This document shows, piece after piece, positions 50,144-58,187 of a DNA stretch of 64,000 nt. The stretch spans positions 186,001 to 250,000 of the forward strand of contig NZ_JAXCLE010000001.1 of NCBI RefSeq assembly GCF_037027585.1. Reading direction: 5' to 3'. Position 1 is the stretch's first letter; each line of letters opens with the position of its first letter. The notes beneath the pieces were generated by a model. That model worked only from the letters and a program-made list of their open reading frames with translations, had not been told where the DNA came from and made no database searches. Source of the DNA: Solibacillus ferritrahens (GTDB lineage Bacteria > Bacillota > Bacilli > Bacillales_A > Planococcaceae). The translations under genes and the position numbers were made by a program.

Positions 50144-50515
50144 ATGCCTACAATTCCATTCTATTCCTTTGAGGTTTTGCAAGTTTCATTATTTGATTTT
50201 GAAAACCCGCCCATTCCCGTTCCAGTTTTTTACGTTACCACTGATTACTTTTTCTTTTTACTTCTATTTGTCTTTTTTAGAGTGATTATTTTTAATTTCA
50301 CTTTAAAAAATATGAAACGTCCATTAAGCATGGGGTACGATATCTCACTCTTTATTTTTACGAGCGTATGGTTAATTACTTTATACACACAAGATTTTAT
50401 TTACTACAGCTACGATTCCCCTATTGTAATTTTAGCTGGCACAGCTTATGTCGCTTCCATTTTAGATTTCATATACAACTATATTTTATATAAGAAACAG
50501 AAAACACTCGGATAA
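50144..50515 (+). CDS. Unknown membrane protein in the 49-50 kb operon
   Basis: Predicted 123 residues with an extracytoplasmic N-terminal stretch (FYSFEVLQVSLFDFENPPIP) and three hydrophobic helices (about 36-55, 72-92, 98-116). GGAG lies seven bases before ATG; 20 bases follow the previous stop. Last gene of the operon, with a hairpin-rich region beyond. No family recognised. A membrane protein with an acidic partner and a cationic partner suggests an envelope complex or toxin-type system. Confidence 0.55.
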   Translation: MPTIPFYSFEVLQVSLFDFENPPIPVPVFYVTTDYFFFLLLFVFFRVIIFNFTLKNMKRPLSMGYDISLFIFTSVWLITLYTQDFIYYSYDSPIVILAGTAYVASILDFIYNYILYKKQKTLG

Positions 50516-50519
50516 CCCC

Positions 50520-50590
50520 CTCCCCAGGTTTTTGTCAAACACAAAAAAGCCTGGTTATACCTGTGCACATCAATTCTGTGCCAGGTTACC
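50520..50590. other. Competing hairpins after the 49-50 kb operon
   Basis: CCAGGTTTTTGT (about 50525) and ACAAAAAAGCCTGG (about 50546) form one stem. The same CCTGG can instead pair with CCAGG near 50581, and a TGTGCACA/TGTGC pair lies between. The alternatives exclude each other. Confidence 0.45.
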
Positions 50591-50627
50591 ATGCCTCGTA
50601 TTTTTGGATTCTACTTTGCATAATCGA

Positions 50628-50885
50628 TTAATTTTCAATCGGTAATTTTTTTTTCGTCTCGTACATATTTTTTAATTTAGCATAGTAAGCCGCTGCGTTT
50701 ACTGCACCCTCATCCGTTTTACGTAACGCATACTCGAATGCCTCCACTAAATGCTCTGTTGTTACCAATTCATTTTTAATGTTAATTAAATCATAATACT
50801 CGTAGTTGTCAGGGATTCTCGATAAAACCTCATCATCTCCTGTAATCGAAATTAAAATATCATCGTTAAAAAATAGTTGTAGCAT
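50628..50885 (-). CDS. Small hypothetical protein
   Basis: Predicted 85 residues, mostly helical with an acidic start (MLQLFFNDDILISITGDDEV) and KTDEGAVNAAAYYAKLKNMY near the end. AAGGGGAC precedes the ATG at 50885. No family recognised; single gene. Confidence 0.55.
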   Translation of the reverse strand: MLQLFFNDDILISITGDDEVLSRIPDNYEYYDLINIKNELVTTEHLVEAFEYALRKTDEGAVNAAAYYAKLKNMYETKKKLPIEN

Positions 50886-51092
50886 AGTACATGTCCCCTT
50901 TTGTTGTTTAGTATCTGTTATCTTTCTTTGATAAGCTTATTCAGCGCGTTTTTAACACGCTGTAATTAATCAGCTACTTACTCTTTACCCCATTTACTAC
51001 ATAATGAATCGTCAGTCAGTAGAATAACCGAGTGGCACGACCCTATTCATACAATCATTCATAAAAATGGAATCCATATCCAGTAAATTCGG

Positions 51093-51098
51093 TATAAT
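51093..51098 (+). promoter_or_regulatory. Candidate -10 box of the DUF2062 gene
   Basis: TATAAT, 59 bases before the start codon of the next plus-strand gene. No matching -35 box is obvious. Confidence 0.4.
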
Positions 51099-51156
51099 AT
51101 ATCTATAACGATCGGTTTACGGTTGTGACGAAGTACTTGGAGAGGGATAGACATCT

Positions 51157-51630
51157 ATGAAAATAACACGAAACATTAAATATAATTTAATCCGTCTATT
51201 TCGGCTTAAATCGGGTCCACATCAAGTTGCATCAGGGGTAACGATTGGTTTTATTCCAAGCTGGCTGCCTACATTCGGACTTGGCCCCCTACTTTCCGTC
51301 GGTTTGGCCAGACTCGTCAAGGCGAATACCGTTTCCGCACTTGTCGGTGGTGTCATGGGAACTTTTATTTGGCCGCTGCTTTTCTTCTTAAATTATCAGG
51401 TCGGGAGCTTACTATTGGATCGAAATACAAAAGTGAATGAACTGGATGAAGTAGAATACATGGACGCTATAGAACAGACTTATACAGGAATTGTGAGTTC
51501 CCATTCGAGTGGATTCATCTTTCTGACAGGTGCCATGTGCAATATCGTTATCTCCTCGATACTCATTTACATCATGGTATATGTCATGTTTAAGACGAAC
51601 CGGGTAAAGATTTTAAATAAAATTAGGTGA
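51157..51630 (+). CDS. DUF2062 membrane protein
   Basis: Predicted 157 residues: a basic N-terminus (KITRNIKYNLIRLFRLKSG), then PHQVASGVTIGFIPSWLPTF with GLGPLLSVGLARLVKANTVS, the conserved GxxxGxxxPxxP-type core of DUF2062, and a C-terminal helix. Two to three transmembrane segments. Function unknown; the family occurs next to glycosyltransferases and envelope genes elsewhere. GGAGAGGG precedes ATG 51157. Convergent with the SDR gene across a strong hairpin. Confidence 0.8.
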   Translation: MKITRNIKYNLIRLFRLKSGPHQVASGVTIGFIPSWLPTFGLGPLLSVGLARLVKANTVSALVGGVMGTFIWPLLFFLNYQVGSLLLDRNTKVNELDEVEYMDAIEQTYTGIVSSHSSGFIFLTGAMCNIVISSILIYIMVYVMFKTNRVKILNKIR

Positions 51631-51662
51631 GTTTGAAACAGTCATCTTCCGTAATATAAAGA

Positions 51663-51707
51663 AAACCGGGTGCATAAACAATTCAACAATTGTTCGTGCA
51701 CCCGGTT
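51663..51707. terminator. Shared bidirectional terminator
   Basis: ACCGGGTGCA..ACAATT pairs with AATTGT..TGCACCCGGT. It lies between the convergent DUF2062 and SDR genes. Confidence 0.85.
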
Positions 51708-51731
51708 CGTTGTTATATAAAATTCACGATA

Positions 51732-52484
51732 TTAGTGGAGCATGATCGATCCGCCATCAACCATCAATGTTTGACCTGTTATATATTTCGAGTCTTCTGA
51801 AGCTAAAAAGACAGCAGCACGTCCGATATCTTGTTCCGGATCACCGAATTTACCCATCGGAATACCTGCAAGTACCCCTTCATAATATTCCGGCTGAGCT
51901 TTTGCCCATGCTTGTACACCCTCTGAATTGGCGATAGGTGAAATCAAGTTCGCTGTCACACCATCTGCCCCAAATTCATTTGCTACGACACGCGTAATAC
52001 CGCGAATCGCTTCTTTTGCTGCCGCATAAGCAGCTTGTGTTTTATGCCCTTTTAACCCGGCACCTGAAGCAAAGTTAATAATATTACCACGAGTTTTCTT
52101 TAAATGTGGAATAGCCGCCTGCATTAAGTACCATGTAGGGTAGAAGCCTGTATCCATTGACAATGCTAAATGTTCTGGAGTTGTTTCAAGAAATGGAACT
52201 TGTTTAGAAGCGTGTGCATTATTCACTAACACATCTAAACGGCCATATTTCTCGACAACTTGTTCCACTACATTTTTTAGTTGATCATGCTTTGTCAAAT
52301 CACATTCAATAAAGCTAGATTGTGGTGAGTGTTGCTGTAATTCCGCCAATACTTTTGCGCCTGCTTCCGGATTGAGGTCAACTGCTACAACAATTGCTCC
52401 CTCTTTTACCATTGCACGCCCCATACCAGCGCCAATACCGCCAGCACCACCTGTAATGATCACTACCTTGTCTTTTAATTTCAA
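51732..52484 (-). CDS. SDR-family oxidoreductase
   Basis: Predicted 250-residue short-chain dehydrogenase/reductase using NAD(P). The Rossmann motif is TGGAGGIGAGMG, the NNAH motif is VNNAHASKQ (usually NNAG), the catalytic Ser is in NFASGAG, and Tyr and Lys lie in AAYAAAKEA. The C-terminal TLMVDGG is conserved. TTG start at 52484 behind AAGGAG. The substrate is unknown; fatty-acid, sugar or secondary metabolite substrates are possible. Single gene. Confidence 0.9.
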   Translation of the reverse strand: MKLKDKVVIITGGAGGIGAGMGRAMVKEGAIVVAVDLNPEAGAKVLAELQQHSPQSSFIECDLTKHDQLKNVVEQVVEKYGRLDVLVNNAHASKQVPFLETTPEHLALSMDTGFYPTWYLMQAAIPHLKKTRGNIINFASGAGLKGHKTQAAYAAAKEAIRGITRVVANEFGADGVTANLISPIANSEGVQAWAKAQPEYYEGVLAGIPMGKFGDPEQDIGRAAVFLASEDSKYITGQTLMVDGGSIMLH

Positions 52485-53107
52485 TACAATTTCTCCTTCT
52501 CAGAAAAACCACAACTCTAACGTGATTATTCCCAGTATCGTTAATAAATAATTGTTACTAACAAATTAAATATACAACTTCATTATTTTAGAGGCAAATT
52601 ATAAACCGCACTTATTATGCGCTTTCTGGGCTAACTATTACAGAAATAAGTTGGTTCTTTTTTATGAATTTCCACATCACTATATTACTTCGTTAAAATA
52701 TAAAGAAAATATTTCACCAAAATAAAATCTTCATTTCATTCAGCACCCACTTATTATTCTAGAATAGAATCCCTTTTCTTTTTCACAACTAAATATCCTC
52801 CTCTACCCCTCCTTATTTCCTCAGCCAAATCGCTCCCTTCCATCGCCCGATTCTAATCCCTCCAGAACAGGTCATTTAAATCCCATCCACATGTACTCAA
52901 AAAAGTCCGCTCAAAAAGATTTAATAATCTTTTAAATAATTTATAAAAATATATATTGTTGCGTTAATACGCAACGGCATTGTTTTTTCTTTGGAGCATT
53001 TCATAATCGGATCTCCCAAAAAAATATTTTCACTTTGTATGTCCCTTTTTTTGATTTTGGAAGCCATATATAAGGCAAGACAGTATTCAGAAATTGGAGG
53101 TTGGAAC
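52485..53107. other. Long intergenic region before the replication module
   Basis: About 620 A/T-rich bases. The one clear structure is a GTTGCGT-TAAT-ACGCAAC hairpin at 52958-52975 followed by TTTTTT within eight bases, which may be a terminator or a binding site. No integrase, attachment site or gene seen. Confidence 0.5.
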
Positions 53108-53839
53108 ATGAAATTATTAGTGAACGATCGACAGTTGTTTGTATCACAGAGTTTGGCAGCACGAATCGGAGTTGAAGAGGCGTTATTCCTTCAGCAACTG
53201 CATTATCGATTAGAAACGCAAGGTGTAAAGAAAGACGGACACATTTGGTATCGCCAAACTTATCAAGGGTGGGCAAAGCAATGCTGCTATTGGAGCATTC
53301 CGAAAGTTAAAAGACTCATAACGAAATTGGAACGCTATCAAATTATCCTTTCATCAAACAAATTTAACAGCTTCAATACAGACCGTTCGAAATGGTACCG
53401 AATTGATTATGAAAAACTAGATAAGCTCCTTCAGAAAAAAATTTATACCCAGGAGGAGCTATTTCCTGAAGAGCAAAACTTATCTGAGAAGAAAAAGACA
53501 AATACGAATATTGACCGTAGTAATGAGATTGCCAACATCATTCACTATTTAAATGAAAAAGCGAATAAGCAGTTTAACGAACAGTCAAAAACGAATACCC
53601 GACTGATTAAAGGCATTTTAAAAGAGGGCTATACGGTGGAAGACTGCTACTTAGTCATTGATGAACAGATAAGAAACTGGAAGAACGACTTGCAAATGCA
53701 AAAATATTTAAGACCAATCACATTATTCCGTCCGGGTAATTTTGAAAGCTATTTAAACAATGCCCTCATAAGAATACAGGAAAATGATTACGACCCGGCA
53801 CCCGTCGTACTTGATTTTGATGAAGGTGATTATGAATGA
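53108..53839 (+). CDS. Phage-type replisome organiser (DnaD-like N-terminus, Phg_2220_C domain)
   Basis: Predicted 243 residues. The N-terminus is a winged-helix DnaD-like domain (VSQSLAARIGVEEALFLQQL, then IWYRQTYQGWAKQCCYWSIP). Residues about 140-235 match the conserved phage C-terminal domain: IIHYLNEKANKQF, TRLIKGILKEGYTVEDCYLV and LRPITLFRPGNFESYLN. ATG 53108 follows GGAGG; a longer frame upstream is unlikely. Overlaps the DnaB-like helicase gene by four bases (ATGA). It would load or position the helicase at an origin. No other phage genes remain nearby. Confidence 0.85.
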   Translation: MKLLVNDRQLFVSQSLAARIGVEEALFLQQLHYRLETQGVKKDGHIWYRQTYQGWAKQCCYWSIPKVKRLITKLERYQIILSSNKFNSFNTDRSKWYRIDYEKLDKLLQKKIYTQEELFPEEQNLSEKKKTNTNIDRSNEIANIIHYLNEKANKQFNEQSKTNTRLIKGILKEGYTVEDCYLVIDEQIRNWKNDLQMQKYLRPITLFRPGNFESYLNNALIRIQENDYDPAPVVLDFDEGDYE

Positions 53840-55092
53840 TCAAAAAGGAGTTTTTAGAGCAAAGCATTTTAGCAACGATGCTAGAGGAAAATTATTTAAT
53901 ACTCGATAGTCAGCTCAAGCCGGACATGTTTTACGGCCAATATCACCGACAGCTTTTTGCGCTCATGCAGCAGCTCGCAAATGAAGGTCATCCCGTAGAT
54001 TATTTAACACTGAGTGCACGGTTTGAACAGATTGAATCTATCGGGCTAACTTACGTGACAGAGCTTATGATGTTCGCTAATACCGATAAATTTGACGATT
54101 ATGTCCAGCTACTGCGGGAAATTTGGCGCGAGCGGCAAAAAGGCCAAATTTTATTTCAGGCGGCAGAGGGAGATTGGGCGATCCCGCAAATTATAGAACG
54201 GCTTGATCATACACAGCTCGAAGGAAATCGGACAGATACAACAATCACGCAAGCTTTAGTCGCAATGGATAATCGTCCTTGGGAGGAAGTGCATACACCC
54301 GGACTCATTATCCCCCATATTAAGGACCTCGAGCTACTAATCGATGGCTTCCGCCCAGGCGAGCTGACGATTATCGCAGCCCGCCCTTCCATGGGAAAAA
54401 CCGATGTGATGAACAATTTGGCGCTTTATGCTGGCTGGCAAGGTCATTTACCGATTATCTTTTCGTTGGAAATGAGTAAAACGATTTTGCTCGATCGGCT
54501 CATTGCGACGACAGGTCAATACTCTCGGTTAAAAATGCGCAACCCGAAGCAATACTTTTCAGAGGAACAAAAAAAGAACTGGATTCAAGTACTCGAACGG
54601 GTCAATAAGTCGAGCATCGAAATTGATGATCGTAGCTGTTTAACGATTCCACAAATCCGTAGCCAAGCCCGCCGTATTATTCGGCAAAATGAAAACAAAA
54701 CACCGATTATTTTAATCGATTACTTGCAAATTATTCAGGCAGACCGTGATGAGGAATACGCAGCAATCACGATGAGTAAAATTAGCCGCGCCTTAAAGCA
54801 AATGGCAAAGGAGTTCAACTGCCCGGTCATTTGTCTATCCCAGCTCAACCGCAATGTGGAATCCCGCGGCAATAAACGCCCATTAATGAGTGATTTACGA
54901 GATTCGGGCTCCATCGAACAGGATGCAGACGTCATTATTTTGCTGTACCGCAAATCGTATTACGAAACAGAAAACACCAACACCCCCGATACATTAGAGC
55001 TCATCGTTGCCAAAAACCGCAATGGTCCAACAGGTACAGCTTTGGCCCATTACAACAAAAAGACAGGTCATATTTGGACAAGGGAGCGATAA
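53836..55092 (+). CDS. DnaB-like replicative helicase, phage type
   Basis: Predicted 418 residues: DnaB N-terminal domain (EQSILATMLEENYLILDSQL), linker, and RecA-type ATPase with Walker A ARPSMGKTD near 188, Walker B ILIDYLQI, a SRALKQMAKEFNCPVICLSQ segment with LNRNVE and the DLRDSGSIEQDAD motif. It is shorter than the about 454-residue chromosomal DnaB and resembles phage replicative helicases. Translationally coupled to the organiser upstream and 3 bases from the next gene. Hexameric 5'-3' unwinding at a fork is expected. A paralogue of the host dnaB presumably lies elsewhere. Confidence 0.9.
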   Translation: MIKKEFLEQSILATMLEENYLILDSQLKPDMFYGQYHRQLFALMQQLANEGHPVDYLTLSARFEQIESIGLTYVTELMMFANTDKFDDYVQLLREIWRERQKGQILFQAAEGDWAIPQIIERLDHTQLEGNRTDTTITQALVAMDNRPWEEVHTPGLIIPHIKDLELLIDGFRPGELTIIAARPSMGKTDVMNNLALYAGWQGHLPIIFSLEMSKTILLDRLIATTGQYSRLKMRNPKQYFSEEQKKNWIQVLERVNKSSIEIDDRSCLTIPQIRSQARRIIRQNENKTPIILIDYLQIIQADRDEEYAAITMSKISRALKQMAKEFNCPVICLSQLNRNVESRGNKRPLMSDLRDSGSIEQDADVIILLYRKSYYETENTNTPDTLELIVAKNRNGPTGTALAHYNKKTGHIWTRER

Positions 55093-55094
55093 AA

Positions 55095-55577
55095 ATGGAG
55101 AGAAAAACCGTTTATACACTTCTACTTGAAATGATCAAATACGAACAAAACTTTGGGGCTTACTGGATTTACCTTGCTTTAAAGAAAGGCTATTTGCAAA
55201 AGGAGGACGACCCATCGCGTATATACGAAGTCCCATTTACCGATGAGGAAATTGCCGAAATCCGTGAAATGAATCAACGCGACGTACTCGGCATCAATCG
55301 TATTAAGCTCTATGCAACAAGCATTTCCCCTACTCAGTACGCCCTATACTTTGCCCAAACACCATATGATGCCCAAATGCTCCACGCCTCTATTTACGGC
55401 ACCAAACCAACTAAGTGGCACAGCATTTACAACCAGCATAAGTACACAAGCATCTACCATAAAGAAACGGATGAGGAGATTTATATGTTTATGCTGAAGG
55501 AGCGAATTAAGGAACTTCCTTATTATATTGGAGAGGTTGCTGTGGAGGATGTGGAGGAAAAGAGTTTAGTTAACTAG
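55095..55577 (+). CDS. Unknown protein of the replication trio
   Basis: Predicted 160 residues: helical, with aromatic-rich C-terminal part (YATSISPTQYALYFAQTPYD, KPTKWHSIYNQHKYTSIYHK). ATG at 55095 follows AAGGGAG three bases after the helicase stop, so it is part of the same operon. I recognise no family. By position it could be a helicase loader or phage replication accessory. Followed after about 90 bases by palindrome array D. Confidence 0.6.
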   Translation: MERKTVYTLLLEMIKYEQNFGAYWIYLALKKGYLQKEDDPSRIYEVPFTDEEIAEIREMNQRDVLGINRIKLYATSISPTQYALYFAQTPYDAQMLHASIYGTKPTKWHSIYNQHKYTSIYHKETDEEIYMFMLKERIKELPYYIGEVAVEDVEEKSLVN

Positions 55578-55667
55578 TTTGTTGCTCAAAAGGAGATACC
55601 CTACAGAAGTTATCTAACTAATATCAAATACATGAGTCTTCCATTTCGTATATTTGGAAGGCTCGTT

Positions 55668-55856
55668 AATTAAAGGAACATATTTCCGTTATTTTAAAAT
55701 TATTTCTCAAATCAGAGGAAATAGCGGTAAAGTTTTCCGTTATTAAGTAAAAATCCATGAAAATAACGCCTTTATTGCGGAATAACAGAACTTTCTCCCC
55801 TTATTTTAACGTTATTTCATAAATCAACGGTAATAGCGGTAAATCTTTCCCTTATT
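55668..55856. repeat. Four-palindrome array D
   Basis: 25-bp palindromes beginning at 55669, 55720, 55781 and 55832: pitches 51, 61 and 51. The first unit has an extra base at its left. Lies between the convergent 3' ends of the replication trio and the 55877 gene. Confidence 0.9.
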
Positions 55857-55876
55857 TAGAAATAACCATGAAAATA

Positions 55877-56356
55877 CTAATCCCAATAATTAAACACTAA
55901 ATCCCCAACCGTCTGTGATCTAAAATGATTCATAAAACGAAGCTCCACATCATTCAGGTCATTTTCATTCAATAGAATATTCCCACTGCCACTAGCTTGA
56001 AATGCTAACGGCTCTGTTAATTGTGCTGCTGTTACTACTTGATAAGGGTTTTCAAACAAGCCGGCCAATAATGGGTAGTCAATAAAATCTAAGTCACCAA
56101 TCTCACAATTACTTGTGAAAGCTACATAATCATATAGATCATTATAAAAAATATAGAACGCTTCCCCATCGATTTTCACATGGGCATGAGCATAGCCAAC
56201 AACAATATCCGGCTCAAAAAAGGCCAAAACCCTGCCATTTAACTGCCCGACATACGAGTAGCAGTATTTTTTGAATTCAGCCGTACATGCTGCCCAATCC
56301 CGTTCAAGTGATAAATCTCCTGCAGTAAAGCCAGTTACGCCTCTTTTTAAAATCAT
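55877..56356 (-). CDS. Hypothetical protein, immunity-like
   Basis: Predicted 159-residue cytoplasmic protein: helix FTAGDLSLERDWAACTAEFK, then beta strands (VGYAHAHVKIDGEAFYIFYN) and a C-terminal domain ending in TVGDLVFNYWD. The mix of a short helix and beta strands with an aromatic-acidic tail resembles SUKH/SMI-like immunity proteins but lacks a diagnostic motif. AAGGGGG precedes ATG 56356. It starts a group of three immunity-like genes. Confidence 0.6.
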   Translation of the reverse strand: MILKRGVTGFTAGDLSLERDWAACTAEFKKYCYSYVGQLNGRVLAFFEPDIVVGYAHAHVKIDGEAFYIFYNDLYDYVAFTSNCEIGDLDFIDYPLLAGLFENPYQVVTAAQLTEPLAFQASGSGNILLNENDLNDVELRFMNHFRSQTVGDLVFNYWD

Positions 56357-56462
56357 TTACTAAGCCCCCTTCTAATGGTGGTTTTTCACCGCCCCCCATT
56401 TTAGAATGCCATAACCACTGTAATGAAGCAAAAAAGCACATCCTGATAAAACCAAGATGTAC

Positions 56463-57074
56463 TTAAATATTATGATCATGATCCTTTTGATGAGAAAACT
56501 CAATTAAAAATAAATCTTCTGTATCCTTCTCTATGTTGTCTATTTCCGGACGATCCCAGTCATCTCCGAAATACTTTTCTTTATCCAATATATAATGAAG
56601 CTTAGTATACTCCGCATTTTGTAGTAAGTGAAGAATATACCCTACTCTGTCCATCATGTACTTATTTAAAGCCATCATATCTTTATTCGACAGCTGGCTA
56701 ATGACTTCTAGGGGTGTATTTTCAGGAATCTTTAAGTACTCATCATAACCGAATTTACCAGCATGCATATCTTCAATGATGCCGTTTCTAAAGATAAAGT
56801 GGACAATTTTGCGTGATAAATCAAACACATTCTCTTCAGGATCGCACTCTTCAGGTATCTCGCACTTGTTAATATATTCTAATGTCATGATATTCCTTTG
56901 ACTTTCAAAATTTATATCCTCTTCATCTTCCTCGTAAAAAAAGCCTTCCATTTCTACTAACTCATCCATGAATTGTCGATCCAGCTTTTCAAAGGTACCG
57001 TTCATAACTTTTAGCAACTTACTCCTCTCTAATGGATCAATTGAATTCAAAAAGTCGTCTTTATCCGAGCTCAT
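56463..57074 (-). CDS. Acidic hypothetical protein, paralogue 1
   Basis: Predicted 203 residues, very acidic and helical: MSSDKDDFLNSIDPLERSKL, KIVHFIFRNGIIEDMHAGKF, DMMALNKYMMDRVGYILHLL. Nearly identical along its length to the gene at 58188, so they are tandem paralogues. No family recognised; the layout of a helical cytoplasmic protein in tandem copies next to other small genes is typical of immunity genes. GGAGG lies before ATG 57074. Its upstream flank is also duplicated. Confidence 0.7.
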   Translation of the reverse strand: MSSDKDDFLNSIDPLERSKLLKVMNGTFEKLDRQFMDELVEMEGFFYEEDEEDINFESQRNIMTLEYINKCEIPEECDPEENVFDLSRKIVHFIFRNGIIEDMHAGKFGYDEYLKIPENTPLEVISQLSNKDMMALNKYMMDRVGYILHLLQNAEYTKLHYILDKEKYFGDDWDRPEIDNIEKDTEDLFLIEFSHQKDHDHNI

Positions 57075-57142
57075 TTTATAGCCTCCATATTGTTACAAGG
57101 TTATTGCGAGTAATGGTTCTTTGTTTAATTGTGGTGCAGCAT

Positions 57143-57187
57143 ACCTACTCATAGTTATACCTCAATTCAATATTTTTATGCTGAAGG
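57143..57187. repeat. Flank repeat R1 (truncated)
   Basis: CTACTCATAGTTATACCTCA then ATTCAATATTTTTATGCTGAAGG, matching the first 45 bases of R2 and R3. Lies 70 bases upstream of paralogue 1. Confidence 0.65.
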
Positions 57188-57540
57188 ATTTTACACCAAG
57201 CTCAAATAAAACAGTGATTTTACGGTATATATGAGTTTCAGAAGCGGTACTAAAACCTTTATGTATTTCACCTAAAATATCATTCAATTTTGTCCCGACA
57301 AGAACAATAATCATCTTTCTAATAAATATTTTTCCCACTTGATTTAAAGAAATAATTACCTGCAATTAACTTATCATGATGGCTTCCAAAATAAATCACT
57401 TCAGGAATTGTATTTCGCAAGCTAAATTTGAGCCATTTATTAATTGAAATGTGAGCCTCAAAGCGAAACAAACATATAACTATAATCATATTCGTATCTA
57501 TAAAGGCTAAAAAACTTCTTTTTTGGTTAGAATACTCATA
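57162..57540 (-). pseudogene. Frameshifted gene remnant
   Basis: Reading minus-strand frames, RNTIPEVIYFGSHHDKLIAG followed by NYFFKSSGKNIY stops, and the protein-like sequence resumes in another frame as LVGTKLNDILGEIHKGF, then LFELGVKSFSIKILN. No single intact start. Family not recognised. Its last codons coincide with repeat R1. Confidence 0.4.
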
Positions 57541-57574
57541 ATTTATAAATCAATGTAAAAAGGATGATTATTAA

Positions 57575-58039
57575 ATGAGTGTTATAGTGCTAGAAAACAA
57601 AAGAATTTTTCTTAATAGAATTAGTAGATACGAGTTAAATTCTGATGAGCTCTACCATAGAAATGATACAGATGCGGAAAGATTTCTTTTCATATTCCTT
57701 ATTAATGAGGATGAACTGTGGAGTGAATATAAGTTCAAATATTTATATATTGAAACGTATGACGGCAATTCCTATAAGTATTATTCCGATAGAAAATTAG
57801 AGAATTTAATGAAGGAAATGGATGAATATTTTCATGAATTAGGGATTGGTAGTGAAGTAGAAGATTGTTCTTATGATTTTAGTTTTCATGGCGAACCTTT
57901 AGAAGAAATGCTTGATGAAGATGAGTATTTAGAATTAGCCATTGAAAGCTATGTAAGAATTAGAGATACGTACAAATTTATTAATGAAGATATTTCATCT
58001 ATCGTGAATCGAATAGATAATGCTTATGGGACTATATAA
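57575..58039 (+). CDS. Acidic hypothetical protein
   Basis: Predicted 154 residues rich in Asp and Glu (EPLEEMLDEDEYLELAIESY). A beta-like start (MSVIVLENKRIFLNRISRYE), then YLYIETYDGNSYKYYSDRKL and a C-terminal helix. AAAGGATG before ATG. It lies between the two paralogues on the opposite strand. Immunity-like by size and charge, unrecognised. Confidence 0.6.
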   Translation: MSVIVLENKRIFLNRISRYELNSDELYHRNDTDAERFLFIFLINEDELWSEYKFKYLYIETYDGNSYKYYSDRKLENLMKEMDEYFHELGIGSEVEDCSYDFSFHGEPLEEMLDEDEYLELAIESYVRIRDTYKFINEDISSIVNRIDNAYGTI

Positions 58040-58061
58040 AGAACGGGGATGTATGAATTCC

Positions 58062-58144
58062 CCCCCTATCAAGTAGACAGCTTAAAACGACTAAGCAGCC
58101 AGCTGGTGTCGATAATTGTATCGGCGCCAGGTGGTTGAGTCGTT
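58062..58144 (+). mobile_element. Insertion-sequence end with hairpin, no transposase
   Basis: CCCCCTATCAAGTAGACAGC (58062-58081) is an IS3-type terminal sequence also found at 12951 in the opposite orientation. It is followed by a long hairpin, AACGACT..CCAGCTGG and its complement ending in AGTCGTT (58086-58144), as in IS ends that block readthrough. The remainder of the element is missing. Confidence 0.5.
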
Positions 58145-58187
58145 GTATTACTGTAAAAAAATACATCCTGACTAAATCAAGATGCAC

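Noticed and set aside
52921..53109. Minus-strand frame of 62 codons before the replication trio
   Set aside because: No ribosome binding site, and it is antisense to the leader of the organiser gene.
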